From IMG/VR virus record IMGVR_UViG_3300044904_000059, positions 1 through 23,668 of that record: a stretch of 23,668 nucleotides of DNA; one strand, given 5' to 3'. The DNA is from a virus. Position 1 is the first letter of the stretch. Every line of letters begins with the position of its first letter. The position numbers and the translations under genes are program-made. The notes beneath the pieces were generated by a model, which saw nothing but the letters and a program-made list of their open reading frames with translations, made no database searches and was not told the DNA's origin. This document shows, piece by piece, positions 1 to 6,813 of the stretch.

Positions 1-127
1 TTATAAATCTCAATTATTTTGAGGATTTTATTACCTTTTTTTTTACTTTGGGTTCTTCTTCAAGTATTGTTGCACTGTCAATTAAATACTGATTGAACTT
101 ATCTACTGCATTAATATCAGTATCAAG
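1..127. repeat. Left copy of the 127-bp terminal overlap of the circular contig
   Basis: Bases 1-127 are identical to 23542-23668. This is the usual mark of a circular molecule assembled with one overlap-length repeat, and it lies inside the tail-chaperone gene. A true terminal repeat of a linear phage is possible but less likely, because the reading frame runs meaningfully through the join. Unique length is therefore 23,541 bp. Confidence 0.95.
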
Positions 128-331
128 TATATCTACGAATTTTAAATAATCGAAATCAATGACATTATTGGCTTTGACTATGCAATAGAAAAGCATTAAC
201 ATATCATATAAACTTTTCTGCATTTCTGAAATTGGTTTTTTTGTCTGTTCTTCGAATAACAACATACTACGATAAGACTTTTTTATAAGGTAGTCGTGAC
301 CTGCGATTTTGATTGTGGTTTCTTTTAACAT
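14..331 (-). CDS. Tail assembly chaperone, short form (gpG-like)
   Basis: A 105-residue protein between the major tail protein (upstream) and, across the circular join, the tape measure protein. That position is the signature of the lambda G/GT-type chaperone, which keeps tape measure protein soluble during tail assembly. The sequence is helical and acidic near its end (EEEPK), followed by a lysine run. Codons 97-99 read AAA AAA AAG on a nine-A run (plus-strand 36-44), giving the classic A AAA AAG slippery heptamer in the correct phase. A -1 slip there enters a second open frame. ATG 331 lies 8 bases after a copy of the repeated CGTATTTATAA element. Function is from position and frameshift layout; sequence similarity was not tested. 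Confidence 0.82.
   Translation of the reverse strand: MLKETTIKIAGHDYLIKKSYRSMLLFEEQTKKPISEMQKSLYDMLMLFYCIVKANNVIDFDYLKFVDILDTDINAVDKFNQYLIDSATILEEEPKVKKKVIKSSK
36..44 (-). other. Programmed -1 frameshift site (A AAA AAG) of the tail chaperone
   Basis: Plus-strand T9 at 36-44 reads as A9 on the coding strand, followed by GG. In the gpG frame the codons are GTA AAA AAA AAG GTA, so A AAA AAG sits exactly as X XXY YYZ. After slipping back one base the next codons are GGT AAT AAA ATC CTC, open until the stop at 23235 when the genome is read as a circle. A second copy of the run is at 23577-23585. Confidence 0.85.
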
Positions 332-339
332 AATTTGAT

Positions 340-354
340 TTTATTATAAATACG
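340..354 (-). promoter_or_regulatory. Repeated late element CGTATTTATAATAAA, site 1 (before gpG)
   Basis: Exact consensus copy, 8 bases before the gpG ATG and directly downstream, in the direction of transcription, of the terminator hairpin at 383-406. This placement supports a promoter that restarts transcription rather than a translation signal. Confidence 0.7.
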
Positions 355-372
355 AACATCTGAGAAAAACAT

Positions 373-406
373 AAAAAAAGAAGGGGTTAAGTGTGAACTT
401 AACCCC
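373..406 (-). terminator. Terminator after the major tail protein gene
   Basis: Perfect 9-bp stem (GGGGTTAAG / CTTAACCCC, 383-391 with 398-406), loop of 6, followed on the minus strand by TTCTTTTTTT. It lies between the major tail gene and gpG and fits an intrinsic terminator. Confidence 0.85.
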
Positions 407-451
407 AATGACAAGAACCAAAACCAACCAAATATGAAATAAAGAAGAAAA

Positions 452-919
452 TTATCCTATTGATAATGCACCTGTGCCTTTAGCACCGAATGTATAAGTT
501 GCTTCGGTATTATCTGCTGCAGTTATATCCATCGAGTTAATCAATGCACAACCAGTGAATTTTAACTTACCTGCTGCAACTGTCCAAGAAGGAGTTGAAC
601 CTGCTGTTACACTGAATGCAACATATACAGGTGTTTTTGTTATAAATGCAGTATATACTTTCTTTGTTGAAAGGGTTGAACCTGTAACACCAGACAGAGA
701 AAGTAATGCATCTGTGGTGACGTTCCAATTAAACTTGTTGCCCAAAAACTCTGACCAGTCGCCTGAGTCCTTACTTGAAATTTCACGGTCAGTCAATGCT
801 ATAGTGATTTTTGCGTTTGTGCTGAATGCTGCAGGTAATGCACCTACTGCGGTTTGTCCTGTTGGGTTCAAAAAAACCATCATCGAACCACCGTACTGTA
901 CCATTGTTGAGTTAACCAT
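452..919 (-). CDS. Major tail protein (tube subunit)
   Basis: A 155-residue, Ser/Thr/Ala-rich, beta-type protein. The stretch ITIALTDREISSKDSGDWSEF (residues about 38-58, shown here in part as SSKDSGDW) resembles the TP901-1-like major tail protein family, where a 'SKD.G.W' segment is common. It should form the hexameric rings of the tail tube. Context agrees: it follows the tail terminator gene and precedes the frameshifting tail chaperone. The end of the gene is followed by a strong terminator, as expected for a highly expressed structural gene, and a copy of the late element lies 35 bases upstream of the ATG. An in-frame internal ATG at codon 6 is a possible alternative start. Confidence 0.8.
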   Translation of the reverse strand: MVNSTMVQYGGSMMVFLNPTGQTAVGALPAAFSTNAKITIALTDREISSKDSGDWSEFLGNKFNWNVTTDALLSLSGVTGSTLSTKKVYTAFITKTPVYVAFSVTAGSTPSWTVAAGKLKFTGCALINSMDITAADNTEATYTFGAKGTGALSIG

Positions 920-953
920 TGTTGTATATTTTTAATTATAATTATTATTTAAC

Positions 954-968
954 TTTTTTATAAATACG
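954..968 (-). promoter_or_regulatory. Repeated late element, site 2 (before major tail protein)
   Basis: CGTATTTATAAAAAA on the coding strand, 34 bases before ATG 919. The larger spacing here argues that the element acts on transcription, not as a ribosome-binding sequence. Confidence 0.6.
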
Positions 969-976
969 CTGAAAAA

Positions 977-1348
977 TTATAAGTTTTTCAACTCGTAGGT
1001 AATATTCTGTATGAACTCATTCTCATTATACTCTTCATTACAATCCGTAATTCTACAGGTCTTGATATTATTACCACTTGCATAAAAGTTCAGTATGCCA
1101 TCTATTATCTGTGCTATCTGTATTGATTGATTATACGTAGTTGCAAATATTTTAATTTCAACTGTACTGGCAAAAAAAGCACCACCATCTTTACTGTAAT
1201 CTTCATTGAAACTTCTTCGAAGTATTACCAATGGTGCTACCACCAATTGTGGTGCTACTAACGGATAGATGTTCTGACCAACAATTGCTGTTAAACCAGT
1301 GCTGACTTTTAATAATCCGTATATTGTATTTGTTAATGTTATGCTCAT
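977..1348 (-). CDS. Tail terminator / tail completion protein (gp17-like, DUF3168-type)
   Basis: A 123-residue protein. The pattern (N-terminal helix of an 'IYGLLKVSTGLTAIVGQNIYP' kind, then alternating strands such as APLVILRRS and TVEIKIFATT, then a helix IQIAQIIDGILNF and closing strand ITYELKNL) matches the small alpha/beta tail-terminator family of HK97-like siphophages. This protein caps the tail tube and meets the neck. Its place directly before the major tail gene is the usual one. Stop and next element are only about 8 bases apart, and it begins one base after the HNH gene's stop, so translation is probably coupled. Family call is from pattern and position. Confidence 0.72.
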   Translation of the reverse strand: MSITLTNTIYGLLKVSTGLTAIVGQNIYPLVAPQLVVAPLVILRRSFNEDYSKDGGAFFASTVEIKIFATTYNQSIQIAQIIDGILNFYASGNNIKTCRITDCNEEYNENEFIQNITYELKNL

Positions 1349-1349
1349 T

Positions 1350-1676
1350 TTATTTTTTATTTTCTGCTACTGTTATTTTATGATGACAATCCCGACACAG
1401 TGACTTTAAATTGTTTGTGTCAAAGCCTATCATCTGTTTTTCTGCTATTGTCTTACCATTTGATATTGCGTACTTATGATGCACTTCTTCTGCCAAAACA
1501 TATATTTCATCCTTCTCGCATTCTTCACAAAGTGGGTGATTTTGCAAATAATATAAACGAATTTCTTGCCATTTTCTGGTATGATAAACGTACTTATATA
1601 TCTCATTATCTTGTGTTTTATCATAGTTGTATACTTTTTTTTTCGTCTTTTTTCCAAGATTAATTAGTGGACACAT
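1350..1676 (-). CDS. HNH endonuclease
   Basis: A 108-residue HNH nuclease. Two zinc-knuckle pairs are visible, C50-x2-C53 (PLCEEC) and C94-x2-C97 (SLCRDC), around the catalytic EVHH (H66/H67) and the closing CHH (H98/H99); the preceding WQEIRLYYLQNHPLC block is typical. In HK97-type phages a closely similar HNH protein works with the terminase and its gene usually sits beside the small terminase. Here it lies within the neck/tail-completion genes, far from the terminase, and its start overlaps the end of the GIY-YIG gene by 17 bases. It may be the packaging cofactor in an unusual place, or a free-standing homing nuclease. Confidence 0.88.
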   Translation of the reverse strand: MCPLINLGKKTKKKVYNYDKTQDNEIYKYVYHTRKWQEIRLYYLQNHPLCEECEKDEIYVLAEEVHHKYAISNGKTIAEKQMIGFDTNNLKSLCRDCHHKITVAENKK

Positions 1677-2217
1677 TGATATATTTTTTATTTCTTTTTA
1701 CGTTATTTACTAATTGACTTATATATGGTCGTCCAACATTAAATATTTTTGCAATTTCATATTGTTTATACTCACCACTGTTCCACATATCTTTTATTTT
1801 CTGTATATCTTCTGGTGTTAATATTTGCTTTGATTTAGATATATTATAGCATTGCTGTTCAGTACATTTTTTACCTAATCTGCTTTTCATTTTTTTCATT
1901 TTTACAATTGATGTATATTTATATTTCACACCAGAGATACTTCCAGCAGTCTTACTTATATTAAAATAAGTGTCACAAGCATCTAAATACATTTGTTCAA
2001 CTTTAAATAAATCTTCTTTTCTACATTGTGCTAATACTGAAAATTTTAAATCATCAATACCATATTTATTAAAATGATTCTGAAGTATAATTGAATGATG
2101 TCTATTATTATTTAAATTACTTTGATGTCCTTTCCATCGCTTATTTATATCAATAGCACTACCGATATAAATTCTATCTGGCTTACTAATTGATTCTATT
2201 TTATATATACCTGTCAT
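1660..2217 (-). CDS. GIY-YIG homing endonuclease with C-terminal HTH
   Basis: A 185-residue protein. The N-terminal GIY-YIG nuclease core shows G3-I4-Y5, then Y17-I18-G19, R27 in NKRWKGH, E74 in KVEQMYL and an FN at 85-86, all expected catalytic positions. Residues about 133-175 (LTPEDIQKIKDMW ... YEIAKIFNVGRPYISQLVNN) form a helix-turn-helix of the kind that gives homing nucleases their target site. It is wedged between the gp10-like neck gene and the HNH gene. It probably is a mobile gene that spreads by cutting phages lacking it; no intron or intein is evident around it. More AT-rich than the flanking structural genes by eye. Confidence 0.9.
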   Translation of the reverse strand: MTGIYKIESISKPDRIYIGSAIDINKRWKGHQSNLNNNRHHSIILQNHFNKYGIDDLKFSVLAQCRKEDLFKVEQMYLDACDTYFNISKTAGSISGVKYKYTSIVKMKKMKSRLGKKCTEQQCYNISKSKQILTPEDIQKIKDMWNSGEYKQYEIAKIFNVGRPYISQLVNNVKRNKKYINVSTN

Positions 2218-2221
2218 AATT

Positions 2222-2701
2222 TTATATACTATATCTCTTATTATATTTTGCCACTGTTTTCTCCATTGCTAATATTACATTTTCTTCAATTGTTGCTTCT
2301 GCTTGTCCTTGTTTTGCTTCAACTGCTTTTTCAAAAAAATGTGTAGCAGGTAATACACCAGAATTACCACGTCTTGATTTATACTCTCTTACTTGTCCTT
2401 CATTGTTATCAAGAAATCTGTATATGTAACCTTTCTTCTTATCCTGCACACCGACAACTACACCTACTTTATTACGCATTACTTTTGTTTTAAACATACT
2501 TGCAAAACCCCTGTAATTATCTTTGCTTTTGTCCTTCTGTACTGCTCTAAAATTTGTCTTTGCTTGGTCATTAATAATCTTACCTGCTAATCGAAATCCT
2601 TGCATTACGACCTTATTTTGTTGCTTTGGCTCAAGTTCTTTTAACATTTGTGCAAAGTCTTGAGCATTTAATAATTTCATTCTACCAATTGCTTCTGCCA
2701 T
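2222..2701 (-). CDS. HK97 gp10-like tail completion / neck protein
   Basis: A 159-residue protein matching the HK97 gp10 family by pattern: 'NAQDFAQMLKEL' helix, then KVVMQGFRLAGKIINDQAK, a basic loop, and the late hallmark LPATHFFEKAVEA. Proteins of this family link the head-completion proteins to the tail. It is two bases from the upstream head-tail joining gene and four bases from the GIY-YIG gene downstream, in the canonical order connector, joining protein, gp10, tail terminator, if the two nuclease genes are set aside. Confidence 0.78.
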   Translation of the reverse strand: MAEAIGRMKLLNAQDFAQMLKELEPKQQNKVVMQGFRLAGKIINDQAKTNFRAVQKDKSKDNYRGFASMFKTKVMRNKVGVVVGVQDKKKGYIYRFLDNNEGQVREYKSRRGNSGVLPATHFFEKAVEAKQGQAEATIEENVILAMEKTVAKYNKRYSI

Positions 2702-2703
2702 AA

Positions 2704-3045
2704 TTATACTCCAATTAATTTTTTACATATTATTGTCAGACCTTCTTTATAACCAATTTCACCCAACATTACTATTTCATAAGTATTGGTATTATATACA
2801 ATTCTGTCTGTCTCATTAATATCTCTGTAATGACAAGTAAAACTTATTGTATCCTTGTTTGCAAGAATATCATTAACAACTTCTTTTGCGCCTCTTTTTG
2901 GTACATAATCAACCTTGTCAGCCAATAAATTATATTTAAGTGTATACGTTGGCGTAATACTACCATTATTTGGGTCTTTAACATTTGTTAAACCCATTAC
3001 TGCTATCGGATGTCTGTAATCACCTATCATTATATTTTTTGCCAT
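2704..3045 (-). CDS. Head-tail joining (head closure) protein
   Basis: A 113-residue all-beta protein. The N-terminal IGDYRHPIAVMG segment, the central LLADKVDYVPKRGAKEVV and the strand DTISFTCHYRDINETDRIVYNTNTYEI follow the SPP1 gp16 / 'phage head-tail joining' family: the sequence typically runs 'R..I..q ... w~~~~~~ ... f~~r~~~~i~~~drv~~~g~~y~I'. It closes the connector pore and presents the tail attachment surface. Position after the gp6-like adaptor and before gp10 fits. Confidence 0.78.
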   Translation of the reverse strand: MAKNIMIGDYRHPIAVMGLTNVKDPNNGSITPTYTLKYNLLADKVDYVPKRGAKEVVNDILANKDTISFTCHYRDINETDRIVYNTNTYEIVMLGEIGYKEGLTIICKKLIGV

Positions 3046-3056
3046 TGTCGTATGTT

Positions 3057-3359
3057 TTAAGCCACAGTGAAATATTTATATGGTTGCAATAACCATTCAA
3101 GAGTGTACGGGATAACATAAGGTTGTCCAAATGATACAGGTGTTCTATTAATGTATAAATGTGCTGCCAATATCAGAATTGCTTGTTGTATTGGCATTGG
3201 CATAGTGCTACCAGTTATGCCAGATGTGCTACCTGTGAAATAATTAAGAAAATTAATTGCTGCAGGTTGTGCTACATCTAAGTAGAATTGTAAAATCGCA
3301 TCCTCTGATGTATAAGTATCTTCGATTTTTAACTGGCGTTTAAGTTGAGATATATTCAT
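3057..3359 (-). CDS. gp6-like head-tail connector (adaptor) protein
   Basis: Read from ATG 3359 the product is about 100 residues, beginning MNISQLKRQLKIEDTYTSED. The all-helical pattern 'ed..L..yl..A...i.~y~~' and the later AILILAAHLYINRTPV is that of HK97 gp6-type adaptors, which form the ring under the portal. I prefer this start over the longer in-frame ATG at 3416, because the longer version would run back through the late element (3367-3381) and the terminator stem (3391-3425). ATG 3359 has the late element at the usual 7-base distance. Confidence 0.8.
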   Translation of the reverse strand: MNISQLKRQLKIEDTYTSEDAILQFYLDVAQPAAINFLNYFTGSTSGITGSTMPMPIQQAILILAAHLYINRTPVSFGQPYVIPYTLEWLLQPYKYFTVA

Positions 3360-3366
3360 AATGAAT

Positions 3367-3381
3367 TTTATTATAAATACG
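3367..3381 (-). promoter_or_regulatory. Repeated late element, site 3 (before gp6-like gene)
   Basis: Exact CGTATTTATAATAAA copy, 7 bases before ATG 3359, immediately after the terminator of the capsid gene. Hairpin, element and start codon follow in that order, as in site 1. Confidence 0.7.
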
Positions 3382-3390
3382 CCAAAAAGC

Positions 3391-3425
3391 AAAAACCCTT
3401 GAAGAACTTTCTCCAAGGGTTTTTT
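3391..3425 (-). terminator. Terminator after the major capsid gene
   Basis: Stem AAAAACCCTTG / CAAGGGTTTTT (3391-3401 with 3414-3424) with a short loop; A-tract on one side and T-tract on the other, so it could work on both strands. It follows the capsid stop codon by about 20 bases. Confidence 0.85.
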
Positions 3426-3446
3426 ATATGTATTATAATATCTCTA

Positions 3447-4682
3447 TTATGAAAGTGCTGCTTTACCGAATGCTACTGTACGTCTTTGTTCTATGTCTAC
3501 ATAGAAGTTTGCAACAACTCTTACCATACCATTAATTGCTTGACTGTAAGGGTCTATGGTGAGGTCTAATCCACCCCATTGTCCCATAACTAATGAACTG
3601 AAATCTCCAAAAAGTGCTGCTTTCTTTGTTGAAAGTACTGTTGGCAAGTTAGTAGTTGTGTAATAACTATAACCATTAACTAAACTGTTTTCTGCAATGA
3701 AACTGTTACCATAAGTAGGTGTACGTGGAGTACCTTTTAATACACCGATTGTAGAAGGGTGGAAAAGGTAACTTGCACCATTTTTCAATGCATTTGCTGC
3801 TGTTACTGCTGACTCCATTGATATAATACCTGCGAAGGTAGAAGCACCTGTGAATGCGTAAGTAGGTAAATAGAACATACCAACTGGCTGTGTTGCAGAA
3901 CCTACTGCTGTACCGAGTGCTGTTTTTTCAAGTAAGTCCATTAGAGATGCCATTAAATCCTGTTGAAGCATTCCTTCTGCATCACCACTTGACTGTTGCA
4001 AGAACTGTTTTGATACGTCATAATATGCTGTGATTCTCTTAGGTGAAAGAGTAATTGTTGCGAAACCTTGACCTGCTACTGATGCTGCTCCAGATTCTGT
4101 CTGCCAGATTGCTGTTGCACCTGTTGAAATAAGAGGTATCTGTATGTTGCCAGTTAAATTGCTAAGAATTGTCATACCTGCCTTTGCAAGTACAAGATTA
4201 GCACGTAAATAAGGCAATAATTGAAGAATGTTTGTTGCTACGATTTCTTTACCTTCATTAGTTGTACCAGCCAAGATAAGAGTGTTAGCACGTGTTTCCA
4301 TTGCTTCCATTGGGATTGCAATTTGTCCACGATAATTTACGCCAGAATCTCTAAATGATAATTTACCTGCTTCAAGAATTGACATATCTGCTTCGTCTTG
4401 TGGACGACCTTCAACCACATTTCTGATGGTTCTGATAAGACTGAATTTATTGTTATCCATTGTATTGTTTGTTTTTATAATTATGTTATTTTTATTTTTT
4501 AAATTTCTTTTTTCTTCAAGTTGCTTGTCAATTTCAACAATTTCAACTTGGAGTTTTGCAAAATTGTCACCTTCATCAGTATCAAGTTTACGATTCTCAG
4601 TCTTGCCTTTAGCAGTTATTGCTTCAAGTTCTGCGACTTTGACTTTTCTTTCTTCAAGAAGTTCATTCATATCTTTAGCCAT
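3447..4682 (-). CDS. Major capsid protein, HK97 fold, with N-terminal delta domain
   Basis: A 411-residue protein. Residues 1-65 are a charged coiled-coil-like region (ELLEERKVKVAELEAITAKG ... EIDKQLEEKRNLK), the scaffolding delta domain of HK97-type capsids. The later part has the expected HK97 pattern, including PVGMFYLPTY, FHPSTIGVLKG and a C-terminal AINGMVRVVANFYVDIEQRRTVAFGKA (seen here in part). The protease gene directly upstream is expected to remove the delta domain, leaving roughly residues 75-411 in the mature shell. An in-frame ATG at codon 75 falls near that boundary and could also start a delta-less product. A late element lies 11 bases before the start and a terminator follows. 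Confidence 0.9.
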   Translation of the reverse strand: MAKDMNELLEERKVKVAELEAITAKGKTENRKLDTDEGDNFAKLQVEIVEIDKQLEEKRNLKNKNNIIIKTNNTMDNNKFSLIRTIRNVVEGRPQDEADMSILEAGKLSFRDSGVNYRGQIAIPMEAMETRANTLILAGTTNEGKEIVATNILQLLPYLRANLVLAKAGMTILSNLTGNIQIPLISTGATAIWQTESGAASVAGQGFATITLSPKRITAYYDVSKQFLQQSSGDAEGMLQQDLMASLMDLLEKTALGTAVGSATQPVGMFYLPTYAFTGASTFAGIISMESAVTAANALKNGASYLFHPSTIGVLKGTPRTPTYGNSFIAENSLVNGYSYYTTTNLPTVLSTKKAALFGDFSSLVMGQWGGLDLTIDPYSQAINGMVRVVANFYVDIEQRRTVAFGKAALS

Positions 4683-4693
4683 ATGATTATTAT

Positions 4694-4708
4694 TTTTTTA
4701 TAAATACG
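4694..4708 (-). promoter_or_regulatory. Repeated late element, site 4 (before major capsid)
   Basis: CGTATTTATAAAAAA on the coding strand, 11 bases before ATG 4682. A separate start here would let capsid protein be made in excess of protease. Confidence 0.65.
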
Positions 4709-4719
4709 CAGTTTTTTAT

Positions 4720-5394
4720 TTATTTTTTAAGAGTATTAATAATACCATCATACTTTTTATAATATTCTGCCAACTCCTTTGCATCAGTAACTTTTTTCTG
4801 TGCTTCGAGTTTCAGTTTTTCTTCAGCAGAACGTTGTTCTTGTTCTTTAATAAGTTTATCTGCTTCTTCTTTCTGCTTGAGTTCGTCAAGACCACGAAGA
4901 CTTACTACTGAATCTTCATACGCTGGCTCGACAACAATGCTAAACTCACCAACCTTATTGAATTTTGAAATGGTTCTATAATAACCATCACTGCGTTTCT
5001 CCCACTTCTCTGAACCACTATCAGTGCCAACTTTAAATCCGAATGATGCTGCTGATATATCACCATTGGCAATATCTTCAAGTAACCACTGGTCTTTTGC
5101 TTTTGCTCTGAACTCGAAATCAACACCATTTGGTGTTACATTCCAACGTAATGAATTTCTCTGTGCATCTGGCTTATAACGAGCAAGAACATAATCCTGT
5201 TGATGATTATAAGTCATACGAATTTCTTGTGTCTTTAAGAAATCTTCTGTTGCTGCCTGTGGCAATATGACTTCTGTAAACTGTCCACCAATTTTTATTG
5301 ATGGCTTATTGAATGTTATTGCAGTACCAGTAATTGTACCAGTTTCTTTGTTTGCTCTAACCTCTGTTAAATATCTGTATTCTAAATTTTCCAT
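4720..5394 (-). CDS. HK97-family prohead protease
   Basis: A 224-residue protein. The N-terminal ITGTAITFNKPS and GQFTEVILPQA blocks, the catalytic-type histidine H64 in MTYNHQQDYVLAR and serine S117 in GDISAASFGFKV match the S78 family of capsid maturation proteases, followed by the conserved EFSIVVEPAYEDS. It cuts the delta domains of the capsid protein inside the prohead. Residues about 170-210 form a charged coiled-coil-like tail (EELKQKEEADKLIKEQEQRS), which may bind the capsid delta domain. It is placed canonically between portal and capsid, 8 bases after the portal stop. Confidence 0.9.
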   Translation of the reverse strand: MENLEYRYLTEVRANKETGTITGTAITFNKPSIKIGGQFTEVILPQAATEDFLKTQEIRMTYNHQQDYVLARYKPDAQRNSLRWNVTPNGVDFEFRAKAKDQWLLEDIANGDISAASFGFKVGTDSGSEKWEKRSDGYYRTISKFNKVGEFSIVVEPAYEDSVVSLRGLDELKQKEEADKLIKEQEQRSAEEKLKLEAQKKVTDAKELAEYYKKYDGIINTLKK

Positions 5395-5402
5395 ATTATT
5401 TC

Positions 5403-6752
5403 TTAATTATTATTAGTGTTATTTACTTGTGTATCTGCATTTTGCGGGGTCTCTGAACCTGGCACAGTGCCTTTTACTACGGGATTCTGTAGGTCTTGTA
5501 AATTCGTACTGATGAATGCTTTATTACCACCAGCCACAGGAAAGTTTGAATTATACTGTGCACGTGCTTCGTTTGGAGTCTTAGCACCAATACCAACCAA
5601 TTTTGCAAGTGTGTCTGCTTTAGTTTCTGCATCGAGTCTCATAATGTTTTCAGTGTCGAATTTTAAATCAGTGGTTGACCATTCTGATGGTAAGTAAATC
5701 TTACGTCTGAACTCATTCTCGATTATCTCGATTTGTGGTAGTAAACCATTATTTAAAAAGTCCAATGATTGCTGTTCTGATGTGCTGTATTTTGCAGTTT
5801 CACTGAATGCTAAACTTGGTGGTACTCCGAAGAACCTGCATATTTCTAATACGTTGAATGCTTTGTTCTCAAGCAGTAATGAGTCACGTGGGTTTACACT
5901 TATTGGGTTATACTCAAGTCCTGCATCAAGTGCTACTATACCATTTGAAAGACCACCCATTATTGGGTTTGTCTGAGCAATGAAATCTTGCTTTGCCTTT
6001 GCAGCTTGACCTTGTTGAAGTTGTGCTCCTGCCTTTGGTGATAATACACCCGAAAGGTTTGCACCACCTAAGAAGAAGTTGTTACTATGTTGGTTTGTAT
6101 TGTAAGTTGCTCCGAGTGCATCCGCAGCATATTGAATTGTTGATACACCTAATATACCATCTGACTTAGTGTAGTTTGGTATATGAATTATCTGTGACTT
6201 GTCATAAACTCTGTGATTAAGTGCATTATAGTATGTTATGTTAACATCACCACCTGCAATTAATGTAGTTAAGTCAGTGTTTTCAGTGATGATAACACCA
6301 TTAACATATATGAATACGTAATCAGAATTTAATAGTGTCAGTGAAAGTACAATGCCTGAGTTTGATTTTTCAATTGCTATGAACGCATTACCTTTAGTAT
6401 GCTTGTTAATAACAATCATTTTCTTAAACATAAAAGCACTCTGATAACTGTTTGGCTGTATGTTTAAAAGATTATTTAAAATGTTTGTATCGTCTCTGTA
6501 TTTCCAACCATTATTAATAATGTATGGGTACATTGGTAATGATGCAATGCTGTCACTGAGTAATGCCAGACATCTGTAAACTGTTGATAAATTAGTTGCT
6601 TTATCACTTCTAAAATTTGAAGTATTGTTATAAGACATTGTACCTGTAACTGCATCGGCAAGAGTATATGATGAATCACGAGTTTCAAGTTTTTCTTCTG
6701 CTTGTGGTGCTTCGGTTTTTTTACCGAAAATATTCTGAAAGAAATTAGCCAT
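5403..6752 (-). CDS. Portal protein (HK97-type)
   Basis: A 449-residue protein. Hallmarks are STVYRCLALLSDSIASLPMYPY (seen from about residue 56, given here in part), the NILNNLLNIQPN block, KGNAFIAIEKSNSG and, later, the VLEICRFFGVPPSLAF and NNGLLPQIEIIENEF segments of the HK97 portal family. Twelve copies should form the ring through which the terminase pumps DNA. The C-terminus is low-complexity and polar (PGSETPQNADTQVNNTNNN). Late element 8 bases upstream of the ATG; terminase large subunit lies just upstream. Confidence 0.92.
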   Translation of the reverse strand: MANFFQNIFGKKTEAPQAEEKLETRDSSYTLADAVTGTMSYNNTSNFRSDKATNLSTVYRCLALLSDSIASLPMYPYIINNGWKYRDDTNILNNLLNIQPNSYQSAFMFKKMIVINKHTKGNAFIAIEKSNSGIVLSLTLLNSDYVFIYVNGVIITENTDLTTLIAGGDVNITYYNALNHRVYDKSQIIHIPNYTKSDGILGVSTIQYAADALGATYNTNQHSNNFFLGGANLSGVLSPKAGAQLQQGQAAKAKQDFIAQTNPIMGGLSNGIVALDAGLEYNPISVNPRDSLLLENKAFNVLEICRFFGVPPSLAFSETAKYSTSEQQSLDFLNNGLLPQIEIIENEFRRKIYLPSEWSTTDLKFDTENIMRLDAETKADTLAKLVGIGAKTPNEARAQYNSNFPVAGGNKAFISTNLQDLQNPVVKGTVPGSETPQNADTQVNNTNNN

Positions 6753-6760
6753 ATCTGTAT

Positions 6761-6775
6761 TTTATTATAAATACG
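6761..6775 (-). promoter_or_regulatory. Repeated late element, site 5 (before portal)
   Basis: Exact CGTATTTATAATAAA copy, 8 bases before ATG 6752, in the gap after the large terminase gene. Confidence 0.65.
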
Positions 6776-6813
6776 CTAATCCTTTCTTAATTTTTATTAA
6801 TTTTTCTTAACTC

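Noticed and set aside
340-354. T4-like late promoter TATAAATA read on the plus strand
   Set aside because: The string TATAAATA occurs in all nine elements on the plus strand, but it would drive antisense transcripts. Every copy is positioned relative to minus-strand starts, so I read the element on the minus strand.
452-935. Long plus-strand frames opposite the structural genes (for example 555-935, 5416-5697, 15236-15556)
   Set aside because: They are mirror frames of well-supported minus-strand genes, without start signals or family resemblance.
3360-3416. Longer N-terminus for the gp6-like gene from ATG 3416
   Set aside because: It would translate the terminator stem and the late element; ATG 3359 has the standard spacing and gives the family-typical start.
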